Under the pieces are notes generated by a model. The model did not search any database, was not told the DNA's origin, and saw only the letters and a program-made list of their open reading frames with translations. Positions 41,158-52,498 of a DNA stretch of 64,000 bases are shown here, one piece after another. The translations under genes and the position numbers were made by a program. Within the stretch, counting starts at the first letter, position 1; every line of letters starts with the position of its first letter. The stretch is from Phycisphaerales bacterium (lineage in GTDB: Bacteria > Planctomycetota > Phycisphaerae > Phycisphaerales > UBA1924). Location: NCBI GenBank assembly GCA_028279375.1, contig JANQNW010000018.1, forward strand, positions 1-64,000. Reading direction: 5' to 3'.

Positions 41158-42951
41158 TTATCGCGGATCTCGGGGCAGCACGAGTTTGAAAACACTCCCA
41201 ATCCCGGGCTCGCTTTGAACGTCCACGCGACCTCCGTGGGCGAGAGCGATGTGCTTGACGATCGCGAGACCGAGACCCGTGCCTCCCTGCTCGCGGCTTC
41301 TGGCCTTGTCGACGCGATAGAAGCGCTCGAAGAGGCGTGGGAGATCCTCCCTGGCGATGCCGGAGCCGTGATCCTCCACGCACAACGCTACGGCATCATC
41401 GGGCTGCGCAATGTTCGCCGGCTCGAGAGAGACACGCACGGCGGATCCCTCGGGGCTGTACCGGATGGCGTTCTGTAGCAGATTGCTGAGCGCCTGCTCG
41501 ATCAGCGCCGGATTCACAGGAATCCGAACGCGCTGATCGACCGTGCATTCGACTGAGATGCGGCGATGCGTCGCCTCATCGGACAGATGTGCGATGGCGT
41601 TCATGGCGATGGAGAAGACCGACGATTGCCGGGCATCGATTCCCTCCGCCTGATCCTGGCGCTCCAGGCGCGTGAGCACCAGCATGTCGCTGACAATTGC
41701 TCCAAGGCGCTCGGCATTGCGCGAGATGACGGCCAGGAATCGGTTGGCCTGCTCGGCGTCATCGAATCCCGTCTCGTGGAGTGTCTCGATATAGCCCTTG
41801 ATATTCGTGATAGGCGTGCGCAGCTCGTGCGAGACATTCGCCGCGAAGTCAGATCGCATCGACTCGAGCTTGCGAAGCTGCGTGATGTCATCCAACGCGA
41901 TCACAGCGCCTCGGAGATCGCCCATCGCATCGCGCAGCGGCCCCGAGATCGCACTCACCCGGAGCGGTGGATCCGCCGAGAGGTCAAACTCATCACGCTG
42001 CCCGCTCGGGGCGCTGATCGTCTCCGCCACGAACTGATTGAGGGCCGGTTGTCTGGCGACCTCCTGGAGTAGGCGGCCGCGCGCCTGCTGCGGATCCACG
42101 GAGAGCATCTGGGCGGCGCTTGAGTTGATCGAGAGTATCCGCTGATCGAGTCCGAGCGCGATGATGCCGCCGGTCATTGACTCGAGGACTGCCTGGCTCT
42201 CCGCCCTCTGGCTGCGGAGTTGAGCGATGCGCTTGCTCAGAAGCTCGGCCATGTCATTGAGGGCGCCCGTCAGGTCAGTCAACTCCGACGATGTCGTGTC
42301 AGAGATCCGGTGTGTGAGATCGCCCGACGCAAATCTCCTGGCGCCGGCGGCGATTCTGCTCACAGCGACACCCGCACGGTGTGAAAGAAACCAGACCACG
42401 ATGCCGGTGGCGCCGATGAAGACAAGGAATCCAATGCCAATTGTTCGTTTGACCGTGTGCAGTTCTGCCTTGATCTGCGTCAGCGGTCTGGAGACGCGAA
42501 CTGTCCCCGTCGGATTCGACGCATCGGGAACGGCGAGTCCGAAGTACATCAGCTCGTAACCGAGCGTGGCGCTTCGTCTGATCGAGAATCCCGATCCGAC
42601 GGAGATCGCTGACGCGACTTCGGGTCGCGTGCTGTGATCGTCCATATTTGCCGGGTCAGATTCCGACTCGGCGACAACCGTGCCATCACGCGCGATGAGT
42701 GTGATTCGCAGGCCGGAAGTTTCACTGAGTCTCCGCACCAGATCCTGATTGGCGTCAACAGGGGCGAGGTCCGCATCCGGCCCCAGGCGATCTGCGATCA
42801 GCGCGGCGAACTGCCGGAGCTCCGCCTCAGAGCGATCGAGGTGGAACCTGCGCAGCTCTGTCTGGACGAACCAACTCAACAGGACGGCGAACACCAACTC
42901 GAGGCCGATGATCGCCGCTCCGATTCGCCACACCAGGGTGCCGCGTCGCAT
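41158..42951 (-). CDS. phoR: Phosphate regulon sensor histidine kinase PhoR-like
   Basis: A 597-residue kinase with two membrane helices (about 9-28 and 168-190) flanking an extracytoplasmic sensor region, a HAMP domain (ISRIAAGARRFASGDLTHRI in essence), a PAS domain (VLESMTGGIIALGLDQRILS), HisKA with FAANVSHELRTPITNIKGYI and HATPase_c with LLQNAIRYSPEGS, DHGSGI and GGTGLGLAIVKHIALAHGG. The large extracytoplasmic loop is longer than in E. coli PhoR. It follows phoB by 19 bp and precedes pstS, so the cognate pair and its target transporter are together. Confidence 0.9.
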   Translation of the reverse strand: MRRGTLVWRIGAAIIGLELVFAVLLSWFVQTELRRFHLDRSEAELRQFAALIADRLGPDADLAPVDANQDLVRRLSETSGLRITLIARDGTVVAESESDPANMDDHSTRPEVASAISVGSGFSIRRSATLGYELMYFGLAVPDASNPTGTVRVSRPLTQIKAELHTVKRTIGIGFLVFIGATGIVVWFLSHRAGVAVSRIAAGARRFASGDLTHRISDTTSSELTDLTGALNDMAELLSKRIAQLRSQRAESQAVLESMTGGIIALGLDQRILSINSSAAQMLSVDPQQARGRLLQEVARQPALNQFVAETISAPSGQRDEFDLSADPPLRVSAISGPLRDAMGDLRGAVIALDDITQLRKLESMRSDFAANVSHELRTPITNIKGYIETLHETGFDDAEQANRFLAVISRNAERLGAIVSDMLVLTRLERQDQAEGIDARQSSVFSIAMNAIAHLSDEATHRRISVECTVDQRVRIPVNPALIEQALSNLLQNAIRYSPEGSAVRVSLEPANIAQPDDAVALCVEDHGSGIAREDLPRLFERFYRVDKARSREQGGTGLGLAIVKHIALAHGGRVDVQSEPGIGSVFKLVLPRDPR

Positions 42952-42970
42952 CGCGGTCGAGTGTAGCGTT

Positions 42971-43678
42971 TCAGGTGGTCACGACTGAGTCCGGGTCGGC
43001 CAGTCGATAGCCGACACCGCGGACGGTCTCGATGATCGAGGAATGATCACCGAGCTTCCGCCTGAGCGACGCCACGTGAACATCCACCGCACGGCTGGAG
43101 AGCACAGTGCCCTCGCCGCGAACTGCCGAGACAATCTGATCTCTGGTTCTGACGAATCCGGGGCGGGCCGCGAGGTACTCAAGCAGGCGGTGCTCGGTCA
43201 GCGTCAGGGAGATCGGATCGCCGTTGACGCGGACCTCATGGCGCTGTGGGTCAATCCGGACGCCGAGATGCTCGATCGCCGACCCATCCGGCGCGGGCGC
43301 GGCCTGATGCCGGCGGAGCACGGCTCGCGTTCTCGCGAGCAGCACGCGTGGACTGAATGGCTTCGCCACATAGTCATCCGCACCGAGTTCGAGGCCGACG
43401 ACGACATCGGATTCCTCGCCCTTGGCTGACACCATGATGATCGGGATCTGTTCCGTCGCCGACGAAGCCTTCAGTCGCCGACAGACCTCGAGGCCGTCGA
43501 GATCAGGCAGCATGATGTCGAGCAGAATCAGCGCCGGCTCTTCGTCGCTGACCGCGTCGAGAGCAGCAATTCCGGAGCTCGCGACACTCGTTTGATACCC
43601 CTCGCGCGCGAGGTGGAACTCGATGAGGTCAGCGATATCGGCTTCGTCTTCAACAATGAGAACAAGCGGCTTCGACAC
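42971..43678 (-). CDS. phoB: Phosphate regulon response regulator PhoB-like
   Basis: A 235-residue OmpR-family regulator starting with GTG at 43678, preceded by GGGAG eight bases upstream. The receiver has EDEADI, the acceptor Asp in ALILLDIMLPDLDGLEVC and the Lys in VAKPFSPR. The winged-helix DNA-binding domain follows (LTLTEHRLLEYLAARPGFVR, then RAVDVHVASLRRKLG and VRGVGYRLADP). It would bind PHO boxes in front of pstS. The gap upstream (43679-43805) must hold its promoter; no convincing box was found there. Confidence 0.92.
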   Translation of the reverse strand: MSKPLVLIVEDEADIADLIEFHLAREGYQTSVASSGIAALDAVSDEEPALILLDIMLPDLDGLEVCRRLKASSATEQIPIIMVSAKGEESDVVVGLELGADDYVAKPFSPRVLLARTRAVLRRHQAAPAPDGSAIEHLGVRIDPQRHEVRVNGDPISLTLTEHRLLEYLAARPGFVRTRDQIVSAVRGEGTVLSSRAVDVHVASLRRKLGDHSSIIETVRGVGYRLADPDSVVTT

Positions 43679-43805
43679 GCAGAAGTCTCCCGGTCGGTCG
43701 TGGACTGATCGCGCAGGAGTATTTCACCTCTGTTTTGAACATAGCGGGGTAAGAATGTAAAGATCGCGCGAACTTCCGGATATCAGATCGTCCCGCCGCC
43801 GGATC

Positions 43806-44216
43806 CTAGGGGGCCTTGGCGGCGTTCTGTCCAGCCTTCCGCGCGGGTGACCACGGGATCCTCGGCGCATCTCCCCAGAGCATCTCGAGATCGAAATGGG
43901 CTCGTGTATTGGGCTCGAAGATATGGACCACGACGTCAACGAAATCGAGAAGCACCCAGGTGGATGCGGCGTCCGCGTGCTGCCGGAAGAGCTTCTCCCC
44001 GCGCGCTTCCGCCTTCTCCTCCGCCTTCTCACCGGCAGTGTGCATCTGCCGATCGCTCGTGCCGCTTCCGAGCACGATGTAGTCAGTGACCTGACTCAGT
44101 TCCCGCACATCGAGGACGAGAACGTCGTCGCAGTTTGCGCTGTCAAGAGCCGTCGCCATTTCGCGCGCAAGACTCTCGGCGCCTGCGCTTTTCGTCCCCG
44201 TGTCCGTGCCACTCAT
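43806..44216 (-). CDS. rsfS: Ribosomal silencing factor RsfS (Iojap family)
   Basis: ATG 44216 gives 136 residues (a longer frame opens at 44252). Family signatures are REMATALDSANCDDVLVLDV, TDYIVLGSGTSDRQMHTAGE, and WVLLDFVDVVVHIFEPNTRA then HFDLEMLWGDAPRIPW. RsfS binds uL14 of the large subunit and blocks subunit joining under starvation. The usual neighbours (nadD, rlmH) are missing. It is divergent from the WaaP-like kinase gene. Confidence 0.93.
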   Translation of the reverse strand: MSGTDTGTKSAGAESLAREMATALDSANCDDVLVLDVRELSQVTDYIVLGSGTSDRQMHTAGEKAEEKAEARGEKLFRQHADAASTWVLLDFVDVVVHIFEPNTRAHFDLEMLWGDAPRIPWSPARKAGQNAAKAP

Positions 44217-44335
44217 CCGTTCGACCTGCCACCCATTCTTCGGCGAATCCACTCGTGCGTCGCGTTCATTCGCGACCTACGCACGGGAATCCGGCAAGCG
44301 GATTATCCTAGCGGTCGCCCAGCAGCGGCGCCCCT

Positions 44336-45127
44336 ATGAACCAGACACTCATTGTTCACAACGAGAATCGCATGTCCGGATTGCGAGCCGAGGGTCTCGG
44401 CGACTGGCCGGCCCTCCTCAACTCCGGCTCGATGGTCGGCAGCGGTCGGACGCGTTCGCAGGTCTGGCGCATCTCGACCGAATCCAGCGGGGACGTGTTC
44501 CTGAAGCGGTCAGTGACTGGGGTTCTTCGCTCTCTGGCGCCCGTTCGATACGACCGAGCGTCTCAGGAGATGGCCGGGCTCCGCGGACTCCGTGAATACG
44601 GCTGGAACACACCGACGCCGGTTGCATCAGGCGTCGAACGAAGAGCCGGTCGCCGGATTGCCTCATTGCTTCTCACAGTTGGTCTGCTTGACCACACGCC
44701 TCTCCCAGAGATTCAGGAAGACGAACGTCCAGAGATAGTCTCTCAGTTCCTCGTAAGGCTCGCTGCTCTGCATTCGGCGGGCGCCATCCATGGAGACCTG
44801 CGCTGGCGGAACATACTTGTCGGTCAAGACTCCTTTGCACTTCTCGATTGTGCCGGATTCCGTCAGGTGCGCGGCGCGATCTCACTGGGCAACCGGTCCC
44901 GAGACCTGGGCCTTTTTCTGGTTGATGCGCGTCTTCAGTTGACGCAGGACCAACTCGACGCCGCGATGGAAGCGTATTTTGAAGTGCAGGACGGCGGACG
45001 AGTTCGTGTCATGGAGCGCGCCAATCTCGTCGCGGATCGATGCATGAGCACCTGGAAGCGTTTCGCCGGCGCGACACGGGATGAGTTGCGCCAGGCCCGG
45101 GCGGACACCGCGGGAGTAAGCGCATGA
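44336..45127 (+). CDS. Lipopolysaccharide kinase (WaaP/KdkA-like)
   Basis: A 263-residue small-kinase-fold protein. The N-lobe has the lysine in VFLKRSV, the catalytic loop is IHGDLRWRNILV, and the metal-binding position is ALLDCAGFRQV in place of a DFG. This wording fits the bacterial LPS/Kdo kinase family (WaaP, KdkA, RfaP) better than protein kinases. It is followed, with a four-base overlap (45124-45127), by a sulfotransferase gene and then a second one. The trio suggests decoration of a surface glycolipid with phosphate and sulfate. The true sugar acceptor is unknown. Confidence 0.75.
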   Translation: MNQTLIVHNENRMSGLRAEGLGDWPALLNSGSMVGSGRTRSQVWRISTESSGDVFLKRSVTGVLRSLAPVRYDRASQEMAGLRGLREYGWNTPTPVASGVERRAGRRIASLLLTVGLLDHTPLPEIQEDERPEIVSQFLVRLAALHSAGAIHGDLRWRNILVGQDSFALLDCAGFRQVRGAISLGNRSRDLGLFLVDARLQLTQDQLDAAMEAYFEVQDGGRVRVMERANLVADRCMSTWKRFAGATRDELRQARADTAGVSA

Positions 45128-46032
45128 GCGGCGCGCTCCAGACGGACGAGTTGGCCGCCGGGATCTTCTTCATCGTCGGCGCCCCGAGATCGGGCACGAC
45201 ACTCCTGCAGGCAATGCTCTCCTCGCACAGCCGGATCTTCATCCCACCTGAGACTGAGTTCTTCATGTCCTTCGAGCCGCCCGGGTCTGAGGCGCCATCT
45301 CGTGTCTGGGATGAGTACTGGCAGCGCATCAGAGCCTCCAGGAAATGGCGGGACCAGGGAGTCGATCTCGATGAGTTCAAGAGACGTTGCGACACCACCG
45401 ATCAGAGCAGCAGGGCGGTCTTTCTCGAGCTGCTTCAGATGCACGCCGAGCGTGCCGGGAAGCCTCGTGCAGGCGAGAAGAGCCCGCATCACTACCGGCA
45501 TACGAAGCGCATTCGGGAGGTATTTCCGAGCGCGAGATTCGTGAACATCATCCGAGACCCCCGGGACGTCGTCGCATCGAGGATGCGAACGCCTTGGTCG
45601 CGCGGCGGCGTTGCCGACCACGCAAGGTCCTGGAGACGAGCCATCGAGGCGCACGAGCGCAACGCTGCATCGCTTCCTGCGGCGGCGTATCGCTCTGTTC
45701 GATTCGAGGACCTCGTGGGCGAGCCTGAGGGAACGCTGCGATCGATCTGTGAGTTTCTCGGGGAAGAGTTTGAAGCGCCGATGCTCGAGTTCCATGATCG
45801 AAAGCAGGCGGGATTCAGCGACCGCGAGCAGGACTGGAAGGGAAACACCTTCAAGCCGCTCAGCGCTGCCGCTGTGGGGCGCCACAAGGAGACACTCTCC
45901 CCGCGACAGGTGGACATCATCCAGAGAATCACATCTTCGCAGATGCGCGAGTTCTGTTACGACCTTGATGTGATCGCGCGTCGGCCATCGTGGGCGCTGG
46001 TCTCCGGCGTCGAGCGACTCCTCGGGAAGTAA
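45124..46032 (+). CDS. Sulfotransferase (first of a pair)
   Basis: A 302-residue PAPS-dependent sulfotransferase. The 5'-phosphosulfate loop is FIVGAPRSGTTLLQAMLSSH and the 3'-phosphate-binding segment RFVNIIRDPRDVVASRM; the conserved RFEDLVGEPEGTLRSICEFL also appears. No signal peptide or membrane helix is seen, so it acts in the cytoplasm or at the membrane face. The acceptor (glycan, lipid or tyrosine) is not predictable. It overlaps the WaaP-like kinase gene and is ten bases before the second sulfotransferase. Confidence 0.88.
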   Translation: MSGALQTDELAAGIFFIVGAPRSGTTLLQAMLSSHSRIFIPPETEFFMSFEPPGSEAPSRVWDEYWQRIRASRKWRDQGVDLDEFKRRCDTTDQSSRAVFLELLQMHAERAGKPRAGEKSPHHYRHTKRIREVFPSARFVNIIRDPRDVVASRMRTPWSRGGVADHARSWRRAIEAHERNAASLPAAAYRSVRFEDLVGEPEGTLRSICEFLGEEFEAPMLEFHDRKQAGFSDREQDWKGNTFKPLSAAAVGRHKETLSPRQVDIIQRITSSQMREFCYDLDVIARRPSWALVSGVERLLGK

Positions 46033-46042
46033 CGAGATCGGA

Positions 46043-46876
46043 ATGAGCGCACGAGCGTCTTCCATCATGACTGAGGAAAGCGTCTGGAAGCGCAGGATGC
46101 GACCGCAGTTTCTCATCATCGGCGGCCAACGTTGCGGAACCACGTCGCTCTTCCGCTATCTCGAGCAGCATCCGAGCTTCGTCAAACCTCGCACGAAGGA
46201 GATTCACTATTTCACGCGCTTCTTCGAGAAGGGCGACTCGTGGTACGCGAAGCAGTTCCCACGAGACGGAAGATCGCTCCTCGGTGCGCACCGCAAGGAC
46301 GGCGGCCGCATGACGGCCGAGGCGTCTCCTGCGTACCTGTATTCAGTGCGCACGCCGGAGCGCTGCCACGCGCTGCTTCCGGATACGAAACTCGTCGCGA
46401 TTCTTCGGGATCCTGTAGAGCGAGCGTATTCGCACTTCCGCCACAGCGTGCGCGAGGGATATGAGTCGCTCGAGTTCGAAGCGGCGCTCAAGCAGGAATC
46501 GAGTCGCATCGATGGCGAGAAGGATCGGGAACTCACTGACACCGCGTACGTCAGCGAAGCGCTGCGGAAGTTCTCGTATATGGATCGCGGTTTGTACTCC
46601 GAACAGATCGGGCGTTGGCTGCAACACTACAACCGGGAGGAGCTCCTGCTCCTCCGAAGCGAGGACCTCTTTGAGCAACCATCGCGCACCTTTGCACGCC
46701 TGCTTGAGTTCGTCGGTTTGCGTCCTTGGGCGCCTGCTGTGTTTGAGGTGCACAACGCAACGAAGAACGCCTCGAAGATCCCCGCCGACCTCAGGGCCGA
46801 GATGCGGAGACACTTCGAGGCGTCCAATGCTGAACTCGCCGACCGGTATGGCGACGAGCTGCAGTGGTCTGATTAG
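46043..46876 (+). CDS. Sulfotransferase (second of a pair)
   Basis: A 277-residue sulfotransferase distinct from its neighbour. The 5'-PSB loop is FLIIGGQRCGTTSLFRYLEQ, then the heparan-sulfate-type KEIHYFTRFFEKGDSWYAKQ, and the 3'-PB segment LVAILRDPVERAYSHFRHSV. KEIHYF and RDPVERAYSHF are typical of the glycosaminoglycan N-deacetylase/sulfotransferase-like family, which suggests a glycan acceptor. The other one lacks these features, so the two probably act on different positions. Confidence 0.88.
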   Translation: MSARASSIMTEESVWKRRMRPQFLIIGGQRCGTTSLFRYLEQHPSFVKPRTKEIHYFTRFFEKGDSWYAKQFPRDGRSLLGAHRKDGGRMTAEASPAYLYSVRTPERCHALLPDTKLVAILRDPVERAYSHFRHSVREGYESLEFEAALKQESSRIDGEKDRELTDTAYVSEALRKFSYMDRGLYSEQIGRWLQHYNREELLLLRSEDLFEQPSRTFARLLEFVGLRPWAPAVFEVHNATKNASKIPADLRAEMRRHFEASNAELADRYGDELQWSD

Positions 46877-46885
46877 CCTGGCGGT

Positions 46886-49609
<2,724 letters not shown>

Positions 49610-49732
49610 CACGGTGGAAAGCTCCGCAATCAAATGGGTGGAGATCGATGGACGCACACACGTCGGACCCCGCCAAAGGGCGCTTCCGAGTGACAGGCGT
49701 CTCGCCCGAGTAACTGGTTGGAACCACGATCA

Positions 49733-49751
49733 CGACGCCCGCGCGGCGTCG
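49733..49751. other. 7-bp GC hairpin between rpsU and hppA
   Basis: CGACGCC at 49733-49739 pairs with GGCGTCG at 49745-49751 around a five-base loop. It sits about 50 bases past the rpsU stop and about 125 bases before hppA, both on the minus strand. No T-tract follows on either strand, so it is a possible rpsU 3'-end stabiliser or Rho-assisted end. The rest of this 194-bp gap shows nothing recognisable. Confidence 0.3.
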
Positions 49752-49803
49752 ATACGAAGAAGAGGGACCGAGAGCGATGCGCGCGAGACGCAACGCCTGA
49801 CGA

Positions 49804-49992
49804 TCACATCGGTGAGCGATCTCGGCGCTTGAAACCCTTGCGCTGCTCTCGACGGCGGCGCTCAGAAGGCTTCTCGTAGTACTGCTTGCGCTTGACGTCC
49901 TTCGTCAGACCTTCCTTCTCGCAGAGCTTCTTGAAACGACGAAGCATCTGCTCGACGGACTCTCCGCCTCGGGACTTGATCCGAATAGCCAT
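49804..49992 (-). CDS. rpsU: 30S ribosomal protein bS21
   Basis: From ATG 49992 the product is 62 residues (MAIRIKSRGGESVEQMLRRF, ending in a basic tail RRRREQRKGFKRRDRSPM), typical of bS21 (about 58-71). An upstream open frame to 50169 is not coding. It binds near the 3' end of 16S rRNA and helps mRNA recruitment. AGAGGA lies about 12 bases upstream. Promoter and leader hairpin are listed separately. Confidence 0.95.
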   Translation of the reverse strand: MAIRIKSRGGESVEQMLRRFKKLCEKEGLTKDVKRKQYYEKPSERRRREQRKGFKRRDRSPM

Positions 49993-50022
49993 GTTGCTGT
50001 GGTTCCTCTTTTCAAAACAGGT

Positions 50023-50037
50023 GCGCGGCCGCCGCGC
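50023..50037 (-). promoter_or_regulatory. rpsU: GC-rich leader hairpin upstream of rpsU
   Basis: GCGCGG at 50023-50028 pairs with CCGCGC at 50032-50037 with a three-base loop. On the minus-strand transcript it is followed by ACCTGTTTTGAA, that is, a stem and a short T-run before the AGAGGA ribosome-binding site. It could act as an attenuator or as a binding structure for feedback control of bS21; neither is shown. Confidence 0.4.
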
Positions 50038-50061
50038 CCCTGAGCACATTCTGGGCCGCGA

Positions 50062-50090
50062 AGTATGGTCAAAACCGCTCTGGAAGGCAA
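50062..50090 (-). promoter_or_regulatory. rpsU: Sigma70-like promoter for rpsU
   Basis: On the minus strand the -35 TTGCCT (50090-50085) and -10 CATACT (50067-50062) are separated by exactly 17 bases (50068-50084). Each matches four of six consensus positions. Transcription would begin near 50055, giving a leader of about 60 bases with the hairpin at 50023-50037. Confidence 0.5.
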
Positions 50091-50146
50091 CCAGTCGGAA
50101 TTCGGGCGATCTCCGCCGCGTAGACTGGGCCCGGAGACACTGCCGA

Positions 50147-50839
50147 TTGGCCCGCCCGATACTCATCATCGACGTCTACAACGTCCTCCATGTGGAGGGT
50201 GTCCTGCCGCCGGATCTCGCTGGCGTCGAGGTCGAGGGCCTGGCTGATCTGCTTCTGGGCAGCCGCTGGAGGGACTGCCAGGTGGTTCTCGTCTGTGACG
50301 GGACCCGCGGGCCGACCCGGCCGGCGATCGGCGATGATGAGGGGGCCGGAACCCGGGTCTTTGGCGTGCGCGGCGCGGGGAGCATCCGTGTTGTCTATCC
50401 GGGTCCCGGCCGAGACGCAGACTCCCACATCGAGTCCCTGATCGCGGACCACTCGGCTCCCCGCCGCCTCCTCGTTGTGAGTTCGGACCGGCGGATCCAG
50501 GTCGCTGCGAGATCTCGTCGTGCGCGGGTCATGACGAGTGACGAGTTCCTTCGCGCGCTCGCAGAGGACGCACGGCGTGGGAGCGGTCGGAGACCGGGGC
50601 GTCCGATCGACGAGGCTCCACTCGAAGATCGCGAAGTCAAATCGTGGCTCGAGGAGTTCGGCGTGACGGACGCCGAGTTGTCCACACCACGCAAAGGCGA
50701 CCCACTTCGTCAGCCGGCCGAACCGCCAGCGCCGGAGGACGCGAGGATCGAAGACGAGTGGCGCGGTATCGACGATCGAGACGATCTGGATATGACCAGA
50801 TGGCTCGATTCCGTCGACAAGCTGGACGACGACGACTGA
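50147..50839 (+). CDS. NYN-domain (YacP/Rae1-like) RNase-like protein
   Basis: The frame is open from 49886, but TTG 50147, with GGAG at 50132-50135, begins MARPILIIDVYNVLHVEGVL, the start of an NYN/PIN-like nuclease fold with the first acidic residue in IDVYN. Further motifs are VVLVCDGTRGPTRPAIG and, later, HIESLIADHSAPRRLLVVSSDRRI-like wording (VVSSDRRIQVAARSRRARVM), as in YacP (Rae1), a ribosome-associated endoribonuclease in Bacillus. The 230-residue product has an extra acidic C-terminal region of about 80 residues. It is divergent from rpsU. Confidence 0.8.
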   Translation: MARPILIIDVYNVLHVEGVLPPDLAGVEVEGLADLLLGSRWRDCQVVLVCDGTRGPTRPAIGDDEGAGTRVFGVRGAGSIRVVYPGPGRDADSHIESLIADHSAPRRLLVVSSDRRIQVAARSRRARVMTSDEFLRALAEDARRGSGRRPGRPIDEAPLEDREVKSWLEEFGVTDAELSTPRKGDPLRQPAEPPAPEDARIEDEWRGIDDRDDLDMTRWLDSVDKLDDDD

Positions 50840-51237
50840 TTGCGATCGCCATCGGAGTCGCTGCATGCTCCAGCTGCTCATCACACCCGAGCGTGCATGG
50901 CGACTCTGAGATTCGAGCGAGCTACAACACGTGGGATGGTGCGCTTTCGACGATGCTCCCGGGCGAATTCACCGTCTCGCAGGTGTCGGCGGCCGTCAGC
51001 AGCACACTCCGTTCGCGCGGCTACGTAATCGTGACGGAGCGCGTCACCGAGGGAGAGAGTTTCGTTGAGGCCGGCCAGCACCGGCAGGGACTCTCAAAGC
51101 ACTGGGAGCGGCGGCTCCGAGTTCGAATTCGCGATGCAGGCGACTCGATCACGCTCAGAATTCAGGCGAGGCCTCGCCCGGATCGCGCTGAGAGTGCCAA
51201 CGTGCTCGACGAAATGCTCGCAACCCTGCGACTATGA
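50800..51237 (+). CDS. Small lipoprotein of unknown function
   Basis: ATG 50800 overlaps the 3' end of the NYN gene by 40 bases and gives a 145-residue product beginning MARFRRQAGRRRLIAIAIGV and then AACSSC, a basic n-region, hydrophobic core and lipobox. The mature part has alternating strands and charged residues, including RASYNTWDGALSTMLPGEFT; the pattern resembles small DUF3568-type lipoproteins only loosely. Its 3' end overlaps gltA by six bases, tail to tail. No function is assigned. Confidence 0.6.
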   Translation: MARFRRQAGRRRLIAIAIGVAACSSCSSHPSVHGDSEIRASYNTWDGALSTMLPGEFTVSQVSAAVSSTLRSRGYVIVTERVTEGESFVEAGQHRQGLSKHWERRLRVRIRDAGDSITLRIQARPRPDRAESANVLDEMLATLRL

Positions 51238-52368
51238 CGAGCGATCGCCGATGGGCACGTACGGTTGCTCATGCGGTCCGATGTACTCGGCGGACGGACG
51301 TATCAGCCTGCCGGCGGCGAGCTGTTCGAGGCAATGGCCAGTCCAGCCGGAGATTCGGCTGATGGCGAACATCGGCGTGAAGAGATCAAGTCGCAGACCG
51401 ATGCAGTGGTAGGTGGTCGCAGAATAGAAGTCGACGTTGGGATAGATGCCCTTGGCGCCGACCTCGCGCTCCATGATCTGCTCGACGTTGCGGCTCTTCT
51501 CATAGAGGTCATAGTTGTTCGTATCGCGGGCAAGCTGCTCGGCCAGCGTCTTGAGATAGGTGGCGCGCGGGTCAAGCGTCTTGTAGACACGGTGCCCCAT
51601 ACCCATGATCTTCTCTTTGCGCGACAGCTTGCCCATCACGTACGGCTCGACCTCGTCGAGGGAGCCGATCTCATTGAGCATGAGCATCACACCCTCGTTG
51701 GCTCCGCCGTGCAGCGGTCCACGCAGGGCTCCGACCGCGCCGGTCAACGCCGAGTAGATATCGCTGAGCGTCGAGATGATGACGCGAGAGGTGAACGTCG
51801 ACGCGTTCAGACCGTGATCGGCATGGAGAATCAGGCACACGTCGAGCGCGCGCTCCATCGTCTCGGTCGGCTTCTCACCATTGAGCATGTAGAGGAAATT
51901 GCCCGCGAGGCTGAGCGAGGCGTCCGGCGCCACGAACTCGACGCCGCGACGCTTTCGATCAAATGCGGCGGTGATGATCGGCGCCTGTGCGAGAAGGCGA
52001 ATAGCCTTCGAGCGGACCTCGCTCGGATCGACCGAATTCGGATTGTCATCCTCGAGTGCCAAGTACGAGATCAAGGAGCGGAGCACATGCATCGGCTCCG
52101 CGGAATCCGGAAGCGAGTTGATCATGTCCAGCGCCCGCTGGGGAATGCCATACGCGGCGCGAATCTCGCTTGCGAAAGACTCCAGTTCGCTCGCGGTGGG
52201 AAGGCGACGATTCCAGAGTAGGAAGACCGTCTCCTCGAACGTGGAATTACGAGCGAGTTCGTCGATCGGGATACCGACATACTCGAGCACACCCCGCTCG
52301 CCGTCGATGAACGACATCTCTGTCTCGGCGGCCACGACTCCGGCCAACCCCTTCGCGGCTGTGCTCAT
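51232..52368 (-). CDS. gltA: Citrate synthase
   Basis: ATG 52368 gives 378 residues (a longer frame opens at 52458), the short Gram-positive/archaeal-type length. Catalytic residues sit in LILHADHGLNASTFTSRVII (His), IMGMGHRVYKTLDPRATYLK (His) and YPNVDFYSATTYHCIGL (Asp). The oxaloacetate arginine is in AISRISGWTGHCLEQL. It would condense acetyl-CoA from leucine degradation or glycolysis with oxaloacetate. A good promoter lies upstream at 52470-52498. Confidence 0.95.
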   Translation of the reverse strand: MSTAAKGLAGVVAAETEMSFIDGERGVLEYVGIPIDELARNSTFEETVFLLWNRRLPTASELESFASEIRAAYGIPQRALDMINSLPDSAEPMHVLRSLISYLALEDDNPNSVDPSEVRSKAIRLLAQAPIITAAFDRKRRGVEFVAPDASLSLAGNFLYMLNGEKPTETMERALDVCLILHADHGLNASTFTSRVIISTLSDIYSALTGAVGALRGPLHGGANEGVMLMLNEIGSLDEVEPYVMGKLSRKEKIMGMGHRVYKTLDPRATYLKTLAEQLARDTNNYDLYEKSRNVEQIMEREVGAKGIYPNVDFYSATTYHCIGLRLDLFTPMFAISRISGWTGHCLEQLAAGRLIRPSAEYIGPHEQPYVPIGDRSS

Positions 52369-52469
52369 ATCCGTCTCGATCCTTGGGCTGCTATGGTGGT
52401 TCGTCAGCGCCGGGTCGACGTCGACTCGGGCCGTCTGAGGCGATGATTCCTGCCTCAATTGACGGCTGG

Positions 52470-52498
52470 ACTATAAGGCTGGCCGATACACGCGGCAA
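52470..52498 (-). promoter_or_regulatory. gltA: Sigma70-like promoter for gltA
   Basis: On the minus strand TTGCCG (52498-52493, four of six) and TATAGT (52475-52470, five of six) are separated by exactly 17 bases. The start point would be near 52463, leaving a leader of about 95 bases before the ATG. On the opposite strand a TATAAG overlaps the same place and could serve guaD, so the two divergent promoters may compete. Confidence 0.55.

Noticed and set aside
43679-43805. Possible PHO-box repeats (CTTTACA, TTCT, TACCCCG) upstream of phoB
   Set aside because: The second repeat does not match and no suitable -10/-35 pair is aligned with it.
44935-46143. A 402-codon minus-strand open frame opposite the first sulfotransferase
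   Set aside because: It is antisense to the sulfotransferase motifs and begins and ends inside neighbouring genes.
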